A DNA stretch of 64,000 nucleotides from Aquila chrysaetos chrysaetos (lineage: Eukaryota; Chordata; Aves; Accipitriformes; Accipitridae): contig NC_044030.1 of the NCBI RefSeq assembly GCF_900496995.4, forward strand, positions 74,750,017-74,814,016. The letters are read 5' to 3'. The notes under the pieces were generated by a model, which was given only the letters and a program-made list of their open reading frames with translations, made no database searches and was not told the origin of the DNA. The position numbers and the translations under genes are program-made. This document shows positions 36,801 to 51,800 of the stretch, piece after piece (positions within the stretch are counted from its first letter, which is position 1; every line of letters starts with the position of its first letter).

Positions 36801-39800
36801 TTTAGAGGTTGGGATACGGGATCAATTCTCTTTCTGTACCACTGCGCTCTAGTGAGGTTATTATTCATTATTTCATCTGTAGTCTGAGCCACAGTCTTAC
36901 TGATAAGTCCAAACTCCTCTGATCACCTCCAACAAAACTCACCTGGCTTTCTGAAATGGAGCCAAGATGGACAATGTCTCTCATTGCTTACTAACACACA
37001 TCTCCAGCCTCAACACCACAAGAATCTTCTCTTCATCTTCACTTTTTTTCCTCATTTTCCTTCCCCATTCTTTCTACTGCCTTTCTAACCCCTCAGTGTC
37101 CTGTGCCTCTGAGGATTTGAGTATTTCCATATTTTAGCACCTAAACTACTTTGGTTTCTTCTCCCTTTGACTTTAAACTTGACAGACATATCTATGGTCA
37201 ACGACAGAAAGCATTCCAGTGGAACAATATCAAAATCCCCCCAGAAGTGAAAAATCCTTTTCCCCTATACCTCTTAACCCATCTACTTCAACCACACAGA
37301 CAAAACCCAGGAAGCTAAGACAGAAGCTGCAATTTGCTTGAAACCCAACCTTGCTATGTCAGAGCAGCTGCACATGGAAAACTGCATTTGTGGACCACTG
37401 AGTGAAGATATCGCACTGTTTTCTATCATCCATTCACAGTGCCTAAAAGGTCTTTAAACTCAAACACCTCTCTTGATTGCAAGGAGATAGAACAACAGTA
37501 TAGGAGTGTGATACAGATTATTAGCAGAAAATGTGTCAATATCTAGTAGAACCAATCTACAGGAACAAAAGGGAAACTTCAAAAATCAAAATTAATTTAA
37601 TTTTTACTTTACCTGAAGTAATCTCTTAATGCAATCAGGGTGGCTGTTCTTTGCTGCAAGATGTGAAGCACTGTGCCCTAAATGAATAAAAGCAAAGCAA
37701 ATTAAGCATTCACAGGAATACTTAATTTAAAAATGTGCCAAAGCACAAGAATAAACTTTTGCATGACAAAGGCAAAATTTTGAATAATCCATCTTGTTCC
37801 TATCACAACATATGAAAAGTAAGGATACAGAAAATAAAATAAAAACCTACATCAAGCAGAATGTATTTACAACAGACTGTTGTTCAGGCAGGTTAACAGA
37901 ATAATCTTAATGTCTAGATTCATATAAAGGAATGACACAAACATTGTGTCAGACTATACCTTGGCAGAAGTAAGTCTAACATTGCGCAGTTATGTTTTGT
38001 TTCTTAAAAAACAATTTTCCTGTATTACTCAGCCTCTCTTGCAGAGAGATGTCTGTCAAGTGTCTTCATGATTTCTTCCATTTGGCAATGAAAAAGGAAC
38101 CCCGCACCAAGATCAAAACCAGCCAAATTCACCAGCTACCACTACAATGAATTTGTATGATCCGTGGACTGCACGTAGAAGAGGACTCAGAACACAGGCC
38201 TACTTTGGTTTGCGTGTGTCAGATTCCCTTTTAGCAACTGTGAGCTCATATTTAGCTATGCAATACAGTGATTTACTGACTATGGATTTATGATGAAAGA
38301 CTGCAGTGTCTCCTCTAGTTTCATTTTACCGACCATCTGAAAAATTAAAGAGGCCAAAACAGCAAAAGAATAAATTATCCATTAACTAAAAGAAGGAGCC
38401 AGATTTAGTACTCAACACAGACAGAGCCACTTGTGACAGTAGAATCTCACTGTAAATAACGTGACTATTACAGACAAGGCTTTCCCTAATGAATACTGGG
38501 TCAACACTTTCAGGTGAGAGCAGGCAACCTCTTATTATCCAAACAACTAATAAATTCTGAGGCAAGATGAAGTACGAATTCTGAGTAATAGTCTGTATCA
38601 GGTACATATATTCTCTTATCATTATGTATAATCTGAATGCTTCTTCCAGTATCACAGACACTTCCTTATAGAGGCAAATAATTTCCATATATGACAGAAA
38701 TTCCCTCAGGCTGCAATCGGTGGCCAAAACAGCACCCATGAGCCTAACATTTACAGATCATCACTGGAGAGACAGAATGCTGACAGCTTCATTCAGGTGA
38801 CTTGGCTAGCCAGAGAAAATGCTGGGCACAGATTCCACAGATATGTCAACTGAAATCTATTAAGAGTTTGCCAGTTTCAAATTCAGCTCCCATCGTTCTC
38901 CTAGGGGAGTAGTAGTTAAGGCATAGGACTTTGGAGGACTGAAACAGCATACTTAATAGCTCTCAGCTCTGCTTTGGCCTGTATCAGCTCTTTTCACTAT
39001 GTCATAATCCTGAGGAAATGTCTCACTGCAACTCCTGTACAGTTAATGGGGTTAATAGCTTGGATACACATAAAAGCAACACTGAAGATCTTGATTTAGC
39101 CTACAAAAAGCCTCAAACGAAGTTAACAGAAAGAGTTGGGGGAGGGTTGTTGGTTTAGGGTTGTTTGGTTTTTTCTAATTTAAAAATAATTAAAATAAAT
39201 AAAAATCAAGCAACTATTTTGCATATGGAGTCTACTATAAATGTTGACATTTATAATATTACAGCAGAAGTTTTTAAGGGCTTTAGAATCTGAATTCTAT
39301 GTGCAGAAACGCAAGTATGCCTAAACCTGCAAGTGTAACAACTGCTTTTCCTACACGGTGTGTGGGGAAAAGCAGGGTTGTCAAATCTGTAGTTGCACGC
39401 TGCACATCAAGAACTATATAGGCAAATTGAGTGCATTATGCTACATGTATAGGTTCACAGAGGCATACCTGCACCATCTTGGGCTGTCACATCTGCACCA
39501 TGTGTCACCATGATCCTGAGGCACTCTGCATGCCCCTTTGTGGCTGCCAGGTGAAAACTGGAAGAGAGCATTTACATGTCACTTATTATTAAGACATCCT
39601 TTCTCTTTCATTCACAAACCAAGTACTGGCAAGTTCTTCTCTCCCTGTCCTTAGATCTTTTGGCATCCTTCCACTGCCTCCCAAGAAGATAATAGCTCTG
39701 AAAGTGAGAAGGCACATCAAAAAGTTTTTGTAGTCATAGTTTTACACAGGCTGCTGTCTCATTAACCCATACCATATACCTTATGTATATCTAGTCCCAC

Positions 39801-42800
39801 CCAATTTCTAAACTAACATCCCTAGTGATGTAATATATCCCCACAGAATGCCTGGGCTTGGGGAATTAATGAAGAAAACATACAGAATGACTGACTTTGC
39901 TCTAGTCATTCTAGCCAATCCTGATCTCCATTTCAGTGGACAAAATTTAGTTCCTCTAAAAGGTGATTCAGCTCCTAAATTAAACTAAATCAAGTTGTGC
40001 TTCTGCACTGTCCTTTACAGAGCTCATCTTTGTTCCATGTAGAGGGGGGAAAAACCCTTTAGTGCCTGTGAATATCACCTGGAGAAATCAAAGCCACTGG
40101 ATGTTTGTGCGACTGTGCTACACAAGTATTTTTTCAGCTTTTGGTTTTGCTTTTCACCTCAAGCACCTGCTTGTTTGAACAGTGGGAAATTGCAGAGGTT
40201 ACCAACCACACCATGGCAGGACACACTTAACAGCATCAATTACTAAAGATGTGATTACAGAACAAACCAAAGAAGTTATACTGAAGTCAAGCCTTTTCAC
40301 AGCTGAAGGTTTATGTTTGACATCCTTGGCACCTCAAGATTCACAGAAGCAGTCCTATACATGTGCTACTAACTTAATTTTGCTGGGAAGCAGAAACGAA
40401 GGAAAAGCTTCTGAAAACAGAGAAGTTTATATCCTCCTGATGCATATCGTGCCAATCTCAAGATATGGGCACAGTACAGGCAGACATACTGCTTCTCTGT
40501 GAGTCCCACCAATATGAGCTTGATATACAGAGCTGTTCTCCAGTGGGAGTAATGCAAAAAACAAATTCAAGACAAAACACTTCTAATTACTATTAAATGG
40601 CGTGTAAAAAGTTGGGACCTTCATCAACATGCCCCAAACTGAAAAGGCCAGTATTTCCAGGATGTTTTCTGATATCTTTTAAAGGAGATGTTCATTTTTA
40701 ACATCATGCACCCCTGTGTTAAGGGGATTTTCTCCTGGAATCTAAAGGGAACATCACAAATCATGTAGCCACACCAACTACTGTATTTAAGAGTTTACAT
40801 TCTGAACAACTGCTTCCTTTAAATGTTAGAACTAGCACATAAAGTTCAGCCTGCTAACCAGGGAAACAGGGAATAACAGGCGGGAATGAAACAGCTATTT
40901 CTGGCACATAGTATGTGAACTGCAACACTCTTGTTTCTCCAAGCTGTAGACTTCTTTGCAGTCTTCTTGAAAACTCAGCAGAGAAAAAGACCTACAGACA
41001 AGATCTGGCAAAGGGCGGAAAATTAATCAAAACAGGAGAGCTCCTGGAACAAAGTCCTCTATCAAGTACAGCAACTACCTCACTTCCTACAAGGAGTCCT
41101 TCCACACTGGCTGCTGCTGATTGCAAATGGCAGACAGGCAGCGCTGAACCGTTCTCTGCAAATATAAAAATACCCTGTGTGCTCATCCCCGTGCTTACTA
41201 CTGCCATGAACAAACTGAAGAGTTAACACTTCCAAGAGCATAAAAAGCACTGCTGCTGGCTGTTCTCTAGTCATTCAAGATCAAAACTTCATGTCCTTTG
41301 GTGAGCAATGCAAAGTTGTGTAAACATTCTCCTTTAGAAGAGGTTTGTTTCTCAGGCTCTGGGAAAATGGCTGGGAGAGGGACACAAAAGGAGTCTGACA
41401 AATTCCAACACCTCTAATTTAGCTAGCACAACATACCAGCAAATACCAAAAAACATTCAGATACATTTGTGTAGATACACAATACAATCGAAGTCACTTA
41501 AATATTAGGAAGGCTGTGAAGCACGCACTTGGCTCACTTACATTTGACAACATTCATAAGAATAATAAATACCTGAAAAATAATAACTTGGCTAAATCTG
41601 GAACACTGAGGTTTTATGGACAGACTGTGTAGGATGGTGCCAAACGCAACATGAATACGCAAGTGCAAAAGAAGTTTTATTTAGGTAGAATCAGACTGCA
41701 AAGAAAGTATCAAAGAAAGAAGAAAAACTTAACCCCTTTCAGGCTACGGACCTATGAACACATCAGTCCCACCAATGCAAACAATTCCCATGGCAGTTCT
41801 CAACAAGCTGTCACACACACAGATGCTTTGTTTCACACAGCCAAAAATACTTTCAAGTAAGAAAGCCCTGATTAAAAATATTGCTTCTCCCAAATTGATA
41901 GGATGAAAGAAACATCACCTGTAAGCAGTACAGGTGGTGTGAAAGATGAGAGAACATGTATGAAGGATGTAAAGATCTAACGAGAGCAAAAATATAGAAG
42001 CTACATGGAGAGTCCTGTGAAAAGAAAGGATGTTAAGTTTTAAACTCTCAGTCATTTATACAGTGACCTAAGCCCAATAGCATTGGGCTGCTGCAGCTCC
42101 CTCCCAACTGCTTCCTGTGTGTCCCCTCCCTATGTCCTTGTACTGCTACCATCTCTCCTGTGAACCTGTAGCAACATGTTTTTCCTTAATTATCTAAAAA
42201 CAACTGGGACAGGAATGAGAGACATGGTTAGTTAGCTGCTGATTTAGTAAACTGAACCGTCTTACCACGAAACCAGCCCTGCTCAAGACAGAGAGGGGAA
42301 TGACTTCAGACTGGGATGAACCTCTTACAGCCATATTTAAGTCAAGAGTATTTACAGGGCACTGTGCAAAAACTTTCCCTTGAGAAGTGATCTAACTGAT
42401 TTTAAAGGTAATAGCCCCCACTTTTTTTTTTAATTAAAAAAACCCAAACAAACCAAAAACCCAAACACTTTAGTAGTAGATGCTGAGGGCTCCCATGTAG
42501 CAAGTGAGGCTCCAGAAACAAAGCAGCCTGTAGACATTCATTTCAATATGGAGCAATTCTTTACAAGCTACATAAACTTTCCTAAAATATTTGAGGCAAA
42601 AGCTGCAGGTTTCCAAACACTGGAGTTCTCACCATCTGGAAGCCTTAAGCAGCAGTGCATTTTACTTGCATCTTTCACGAATAAACTTCCCTTGATAAGA
42701 AAGCAAACAAGTTTTCCTCCCACTTCCTGGTTGTGCAATGACTTAGGCAAATAAAAACAAACACATAGGGCTTGAGTTGGAACAAGGGCCACAGTGAGGG

Positions 42801-45800
42801 TTAGATTCTCATTCAGCCTAAAATCCCATTACAACATAGTTAATTTTCCCTTCACAATAGATAAGCCTGTTACCACCACTTAGAGCCACATCTTGATACC
42901 CTAGCCTGAACTGATTAGAGATGGATTCCTTTTATTGCTGTAAAACATTTCTATTTCTAAGGGGCTGGATGATCTTTTATTATTGTCTCCAGACCTTCCA
43001 CTGCAGCAGAGGAGCAGCTGCCCTTCCCAGTGGTTTTCTCACTGGATCCAGAAATGAAGCAAGTCAGCATTCAAGACCAACCTCTGCAGCAGCTGATAAA
43101 GATCAGTTGGTTGACACTGCTTTTTCCTACTGGGAATGTACAGGCCTTCTAACTACTTAGTCCTTAACAAGATAAAGTAAACAATTATGTTCTTCAGGAG
43201 GAACACAATGCCCAGTTGGACTAAACAGGCCTTGAGAATAAGAGCAAACACACAGCAAAATTTCATTAGATTTGTAGTCAAGTGGAGAACAGCTACAAGA
43301 CTATCACCTCAAAGTCCTGTCAAGACCTCAAATTTCTTGACCAGAAATGTTACTCAAATAACATTTTCAAATGCACTGACAGAGAGATGCTTTTTATGAA
43401 TGCTTGGGGACTGAACAGAGTGGACAGCTGTGTATGACAGCCCTGAACTAGTTCTGAACACCAGATTTCTTACAGATAGGAGATGTCAGCTGGTGAAGCA
43501 CTTAAAACTGCCCTAAACAAGCCCATCCCTTATTCAGGGCAAAGGACATTTTCCACGTTTTGGTTACAAAGTCAAGCTAGCAAGGGAACAGAGACTTCTT
43601 CAATCAGTGTCTGACAGACAGAGCACAAGAGTTCAGATAAAGCTGGTCTTTGCTAGAAGGCCAAGAATGAGTGTTTCCGGACATTATTTAAACACCAGAC
43701 AGTCTAACTCAAACAGAAAAGGGCTGTAATTTTTACTACTTAGCTCACATACAACATTTCTTTAAAAATCATTTCACCACAGGTAGAAGAACAGAATTAA
43801 TCCATATTTAGAGGTTAGACTTGTAAAAATGCAGCTAACTGAGCTTGCTAAATTGGTGTTAGCAATAAGACATGGGTCTGCCATATCCAGGTTCTCTGCT
43901 TAACCATTTGCACAGCTATATCCTGCAAAACTGAGCACAATCCTCTGACTGAATGTTATTTTGACAGCTGGCTTAAAACAACTGGGTGGTCCATATATGT
44001 AGGGAAAATGCCACAAAAGTAGACTGGAATGTGAGAAAATAAGAAAAAATAAATATGAAGTCTTAATTTAACACAGTAACCTTCTAACTAGGAAATTTTA
44101 ATCTGTGAAAAGAAAAACAGGAAAAAAAAGGGCAGAAAAATTACACCAAATCAAGGGGCTCCATCTCTGTTTGGCAGGGTCACACTCCAGAGTTTTTTGG
44201 GGGGCAGATTTAGCATTCCCTGTAACACAGATTTTCTCCAGGACCTGCAAGTAGACTGACACATTACTTACCAAAACTCAAAGCAAATTAAGAGCATTGT
44301 TGAATTATGGATGCTAAATGAATATTATATTTGCTATTTTCTGTTATGACAAACATGGAACAAAGTCAAACATACATGCAAGCCTATAATACTATTGTTC
44401 TTTGCCATTTTAATCTGAGTGCTCCGAAAATATTTTAAGTGCAAGAATGTTTGAAATACACTATGAACGCACATACACTCATTGTCAAGGTTTATTTTGA
44501 GTAAAAACATCCCCCCCCAAGGCAGATCATTCTTCTTCATTTTCTAATGTACATCAACTCTTCGCTGACTTTTTAAAAGTCTGAGTTGTCTGCCAACAGT
44601 TTGACGATTTATAGTTTCCTGACCAACCAATACCTTCACTCAAACAAACAAGACTGATAAAATAAAGATACAGAACTGTTTGGAGTCTTTGTAATGCTGA
44701 GTAAAAAAATACAGAAATGGAAGATATTCAGGATTTGCTGCTACCAGATCAGACAGGCAAGCAATTTGCCAGCTATCTCAGTCAGAAAGAGACCCAGTGA
44801 TAACCTGGCTGATTTTCTGCACTGACTTGAGCTTTTACACATTTTAGAGGTAGCATCTAGCTTATAGTGTCTATTATCCCTCAAAGCCTCAACTCCCACT
44901 TCAGTAACAACAGCAAAAATAAATACATTAGATGATATCTGACTTTTGACTGTTTTCCACCACAGGCTGAGTAGCAGAAGTGCTAGAGTGCCCGAGACCT
45001 GACCTGGAGGAGAAAGGGCCATGAGTACCACTAGAGCAGCATATTCTGTGCATGAAGGAAGTGCCTGCTGTCACTCAGGAGGAAGTCCAGTGTGGTGTCC
45101 TCTCGCATGCAGCACAACGACCAGTAATTAGAGAAGAATACGTTTAATTTTCTGTGAATTGTTTTAGATTTTATCAGCATAAAAACAATGATGAAAGTAA
45201 GCCTTTTAAACAAAATGAAATTTTGACACATCCTGAATTTAATTAATAGAAAAAATATCACCTTCAGATTTAAAGATTGGGAAAGTCCCAGAATGGTCCT
45301 GAAACTGGAGGTGTTTTCTGCCTTTCTCTGCCAACGCAGGCAGGGCTCTCAGCAAAGTGGTAACTGACCATTCCAGCAAGGATTATGCTTCTATGAGCAG
45401 TGCATGCCAGGTTCTGCTCCTTCCTTGCACCAGCACAAGGCAGGTACCTGTGTGGCTGGTGAGCTGGTACAGGGAACAAAGCCAGTTGAAAACCAAACCT
45501 GTCTTCCTCTGTTTCATCACACAGTCACAGGTGCATGCACCCTGTCAGTGCAAAGAAAAGAATGGGAAGTAGAATTTCACCTTAAACCTAAAAGCTAAGA
45601 TTAAACCATGAATGTTTCCCCATGAAAGCCACAGAATCCTTCTCTTTCCCTGACTGCATTATCAAAAGACAGCCACTTATTTGAGATGATATATGTCTTA
45701 GGAACAGCCAGTCATTTAATTATGGAGGAACCACTCCAGATGTTTGGCAAATCAGACTGCCTTAAAGGAAAATCAGACATCTACAGGTACCACTAACAAT

Positions 45801-48800
45801 ACTTACTAGTTCTTTAGTTTGGGGTTTGTTTTTTTTAAAACAAATAAAAGCCATAGCTTCGCACTGCACCCATTTCATCTCCTCCTAAGAGCAAAATGTA
45901 GAAAAATGTGGCTTTTCATTAAATGCTGGCAGTCCATGTCATGATCCTGTCACACGCATGCATGCAGCCACAAGAGTGCAAAAATCCGCTTAGGAAAAAC
46001 AGTTACAGGAAATACATTTTGTTTTCAAGCCAGAGTTGGCACCATTACAAACTGAGAAAATTAAGTATTCTGAGTTTTAAGACATTCAATCACCGAGTTG
46101 CTAACCAACACCTTCTGGAGTGCAGGCAGGTTAAGATTTTAAGAAGTTGACACAGGCAGGTATGGATTCACTAGGAGCTGTGGGAGATTTTTTCCCTCTC
46201 TCCCCCTTAGCACCAGCCACTGCAAAGTGAAGTGATGTACACAGCCTGTGTTGTCCTATCTTCTATTTAAACATGAGATGGCATTTGCCTTCCCCCAGTA
46301 CACACAAAACCCTCTGGCAAAAACCCTACACAACACTTCTGCATTAGCATATATTCTGGAACAGCTTTCAAAAAAAACAAACAAACAAAAAAAAACCCAA
46401 ACCACCACAAAAAACCAACTCCACCCCCCCCCCAAAAAAAAACCCCAAACCAAACAAAAAAAAACCAACACAGATTTCATATAAAGTTTCCAGCTTTGCC
46501 TCATAGCATAAAAAGTCTTGTTTCAATCATACACACCTCAAGGTACAGGACATTAATAAAAGGCAAGCCTGCTGAAAGGCTGTTTTCTTAATAGGAAAAA
46601 AGCAATTGCATCATGTAACACAGGAGCTGGCAAGCTACAGACTCCTGATTTTAGCCTTCAAACTCAGCAGAAATATCCACCCAGCTGCTCTTCAGAGAGA
46701 TTTCTGGGATCCCCAAAAGCTTTATATTTTTCATTCTCAGGTTGTGTTCCAGCAGTTCCATTTTCATACACAGTTTTCTTTGGCAAACTCTATTGCCACA
46801 TTAACACAAACTCCCACTTCAAGTCTGAAACATACAGACTTTTCTTCCATGTACCATTAATTGTAAACATAAATGCTCACAAGCTAGATTTATCATATGA
46901 AGTTTCCTGCAGAGTGTCCATTTTTAAAGTCCCTCCATAACTAACATCAGCAAATTGCAACAGAGATTCTGCCAAGGGTGAGCTTCAGGGCACTCCTAGG
47001 TGTTGACAGAAAGTCTGAAGTTTTGAAATACTGCTTTTATTTCTGGTGTTGCAGGGTAGGAAAACAGACAAGGTACAACAAACAATGAAGTCTCAGAAAG
47101 CTTAAAGAGCCTAGAAATGAGAGCAGCGTCACCTGTGCCTCTAAAACCAAGTTCAGAGGCATGAAGGAAGGCAGAGGAGTAGGGAAGATTCCTTCTGGTA
47201 GTTTCTTTAAAAACACATCCACATGTAAAGCCCAAAGGGGTGCACAAATAGCTTTTCAAGCTTCTGGCAATACATCTTTTTAGCACAGGGTGAAATCCCT
47301 GAGGATGCCAGGGATGTGCCCAGATCAACATAACTTCCTTCCTGACTTAGGTAAAACCAGTTAGCCACCTGCTATGGTTTCTTGCAAGGCCAGAATAGAG
47401 TCCAAAGTTAAAATTAAGCCCAGCAAATGAGAGCAATGACTAGCGCCTCCCTTAACCTTCATCCTGCAACACAACCCACTTGGTATTGCTGCTATGGGCC
47501 AGCAAATGCCAATAACCACCTTAATACATGAAAAGTCATGAAATTAGAGCAAGGAAATCCCAAACCATGTTAGCATAACAAGAGGCCAGGAAAAGGCTGA
47601 AAAGGCTGAGAAAAACAGAGTAAAAGTTAATCTAAAGAAAACATTTTTGTTGCATGAAAATCCAGCAAGGCTTAAGAACTGCATATAGTGCTCCAAGAAC
47701 CAAAGAGCATGGATATCCTTATGCGACATGAGGGACATTGATAAAGGATAGCTCAGGGTTATGTGCTGTGTTTGAAGTTTCTGTGTCTTTTACACTTATA
47801 ATACTTCCAATCTCTTCAGATTTGAAGCAACAGAACTATTTGGATTTATTTTCTTTAATTAAACTGGTATAAAGTGAACTTCTCTTAATTCATAGGGGAA
47901 TTGCAAACCAAGTGCAATAATACATACTTACAGTAATTAATCTACTAGTAACACATTCTTCAGAGACCACTAGTTAAGATGACCTCTTAACATTTGTTTT
48001 TATAAACTCTTTAAATGATTATGGTAATATATTTTTATTTTGCATTTCAGAATAACTACACTACTAAAGCGTTTAAGATTCCACATTTCTGAAGAGGAGT
48101 AGGGACTGGAACACAGACATGTACAGGAAAAGGCAACTTCAGAGCTTTCCTACATTTTCCAGTTAGTAGTTTCCCAACACAGCATGCACCTGTAAAGCAG
48201 GTGCCAGAGAATGCAAAGTGATATCTAAGTCCAATACATAAGCAGCCACCAGCATAGTCTATTGCCTGAGACCTCATTTTGAAGCCAGAAAAATGAAATA
48301 AATCCAACATTTGCACATTGCTCTGTTTTGGCTGTCTGTTGTTCCCTTTCCCTTCATAGATTATAGTACATTTTTAAGCCAGTAGCAGCCAGTTGGTGTA
48401 ATTAAAATCTACACATACAGCTTATTTGGTTGCATAAGTCTTTGAAAAACATGTAGAACAACTGCAGTCCATTATGTAGATAAAAATCCAAAAAACCTGC
48501 AGCCGTAGCCCTGTCCCATCTAGTCTCACAGAGCCTGGTTCTGTCCGACCCAGGGGAGGCACGCTTCCCTCCTGTTCCCCTGCCAGCTCGGGTAAAATGA
48601 GTGCAAGGAGCAGCCACAGCATTGCTCGTGCAGAAGTGGGGTGCTGGGTTCTGCCTCCACGTGAGCCAAGCTGCAGCTGTTTCAAGCCAGGCATACAAAA
48701 ACTTCCAACCATCTAGGCTACGCTCTGATCCAAGCAACTGACAAACTTCTTGAAACCTGGCCAGGTCTGGTAAAATCTGGGTATTTGGCAACTCTGCAAA

Positions 48801-51800
48801 TGGAACTGCTTTACAGAGAATTCCAGCTGCCTGATGCTCATTACAGGTTTGGCCGATCCTACCTGTGAGCAGGAGTGGAACGTGCAGCTCACAGGCTATC
48901 CAAACACATGTCTTACAGGAGTCCTTCAGAAGATGACTTGCTTTCTTCTGAAATGACTGCCCTACTAATAGATAATGAAATGCAATAGTTTATTAAGAGT
49001 AGACATCCTACCAGCCTATGTGAAAAAGCAAGTATAAAACAGAAGGTGCAAGCTGACTCCTAGAAGAAATTACAGAGTGACTGTTGCCTCTTTGAACTCC
49101 AGCTATCATTTGCAAGAAGTCCTGTGCATGTAAGATGCAAAACCTGTTGGGATGTTTCTCAATGCTCAAAGAACTTTCTATGAAATAGGGAGTTTGCTCT
49201 TTAAGTAAGTGGAATTTGTTTGTTTTACAATATAGGAAATCACTAAAGAGAGAAAGTAAAAAGCTTCCCTTTTCAGAAGTGAAGTTTAGGATCTTTGTAA
49301 TTGAAATCAAACTAAAGAGCATTAATTTCTGTCTCTTCAGAAGATGGCCTCTTCACTTCTTTTTTTAACATGAAGACATAAAAACACTAAAATGTCTTAT
49401 AAAAAATTGCTTCAAAAATGCATGCTAGAACCTGAATGCTGTTGATTTCAAGTCCTGTCAAAAGTATAGCTAAGAACTAAAACTTGGATCATGATGTCTC
49501 CAAGTCTAAGTGATGGGTCATGTACTCAAAACCATCAGAAATGGTCTACACAGTTTCAGTCAAGAGCCAGCAACAAACCACTAACATGAATTCCACTCTA
49601 TGGATCTCATGTAAAAGTCTGCATAATTGTCAATACAGTAACGTTTGTATGAAATGTGGAATTTTTCATGTATTGCCAAATTATAAAATCAAAGTTAAAG
49701 TATTGCTCCTCCATTATAGAGATAAGAGCATTTCCTCTCACTATACATTAACAATTGGCTCATACTGAATGTAACAGAAAGTTAATTAGCCCAATTTAGT
49801 ATCCTGGCAGAGGACAGCTTCACCCAACCATGCCCAGATGTTTCATTAACATTTTTAAGTGTTAGTCTAACGTAGAAAGCAATTTTTTCAGGAAACTTAA
49901 TATCAACACCTTAATTGAATTATATTCATAACAATGCTACAGGGGAGAGGGGGAACAAAAAGGAACAATCAGGATTTGAACCTGAAAAGAACTTCAGGAA
50001 GGTTTTGGAGAGGCAAAAGCTTTTACACCCAAGGCTCCCATGGAAACAAACTTCACAGGAAATTTTGGAATAAGAACTAGATTTCTGCCATCTTTTGGCT
50101 AGAGATAAGAGGTGAAGATCACGGTGGTCTTCCTTATTTTGTCCATGCTCTGAAACCTAGACATTATTGTGACCATCTGGACCATCATAAATTAAATATT
50201 GTGATAAAAGTCAATTAAAAAATATTTTCTGTCAGGGATCATATCAGGTCACTGGAACACCAATGAAATCCACTCCTGGAGAAGTGACAGTCCTCAGGCA
50301 CTACACCGTTCTTGCAGCTCCTACCCCGGTACAATTTTCAAAAGACAGTATGCTAGTATGCTTTTTTACTTAAAAGTTTAGGCAATTTTAAGAGATGATA
50401 CAGACTCTGTACAAAAGAAACATCTTCTAAAGCATGGTGTTAGACTGAGGACCCCCAATATGTGCACAAGAAAATAATGTAGAAACTGCCTGAATTTCAG
50501 AGGTCTCCTAGAGGATTTATAGGAATTTCTAATCAAGAAAGGGAGGATATTAGAATTCTTCTTCCATTTCACAGGCACTGAGCTGACCTGACTCACTCAT
50601 GGGGGACTTCAACTTTCCAGACGGCTGCTGGAAATACAACACAGCAGAGAGTAAACAATCTATGAGGTTCCTGGAGCGTGTGGAAGATGATAACTTCCTG
50701 ACACAGCTGGTAGGTGAGCCAACCAGGGGAGGAGCCTCACTAGACCTACTGTTTACAAACAGGGAAGGACTGGTGGGAGGTGTGATGGTCAGAGGCCATC
50801 TCGAGCTTAGCAACCGTGAAGTGATAGAATTCTCAATTCTTGGTGAGGCAAGGAAGGGGGTTAGCAAAACCAGCACTATGGACTTCTGGAGGGCAAACTT
50901 TGGCCTCTTCGAGGCACTGGTTGAGAGAGTCCCTTGGGAGACGGTCCTGAAGGGCAAAGGGGTCCAGGAAGGATGGACATTCTTTAAGAAGGAAATCTTA
51001 ATGGCTCAGGACCAGGCTATTCCCATGTGCCGCAAGTCAAACCACCAAGGAAAATGACCAGCCTGGCTGAACAGGGAGCTTTTGCTAGGAGTCAAGAAAA
51101 AAAGGAGAGTTTATCATCTCTGGAAGAAAGGGCAGGCAACTTGGGAGGAGTACAGGGATCTTGTTAGATCATACAGAGAGGAAATTAGAAAGGCAATAGC
51201 TCAGCTAGAAATCAATCTGGTCACTATTGTAAGGGACAACAAAAAATGTTTTTACAAATATGTTAACAGTAAAAAGAGAGTCAAGGAGAATATCTATCCT
51301 TTAATGGGTACAGAAGGGAACATTGCCACCAGAGATGAGGAAAAGGCTGAGGTACTTAATGCCTTCTTTGCCTCAGTCTTTAATAGGGAGACCAGTTATC
51401 CTCAGGGTACTCTGCCCCCTGAGCTGGAAGGCGAGGATGAAGAGCAGAATATACCCCCCTTAATCCAGAAGGAAATAGTGAGCTACTACACCACCTGGAC
51501 ACTCACAAATCTATGGGACCCGATGGGATCCATCCAAGAGTACTGAGGGAACTGGCAGAGGTCCTTGCCAAGCCACTCTCCATCATCTATCAGCAATCCT
51601 GGTCAACAGGGGAGGTCCCAAAGGACTGGAAGCTTGCCAATGTGACGTCCATTTACAAGAAGGGTCGGAGGGAGGATCCAGGGAACTACAGACCTGTCAG
51701 CCTGACCTCGGTACCAGCGAAGATTATGGAACGGTTTGTCTTGAGAGCACTCACGTGGCAAGTCCAGGACAAGCAGGGGATCAGGCCCAGCCAGCATGGG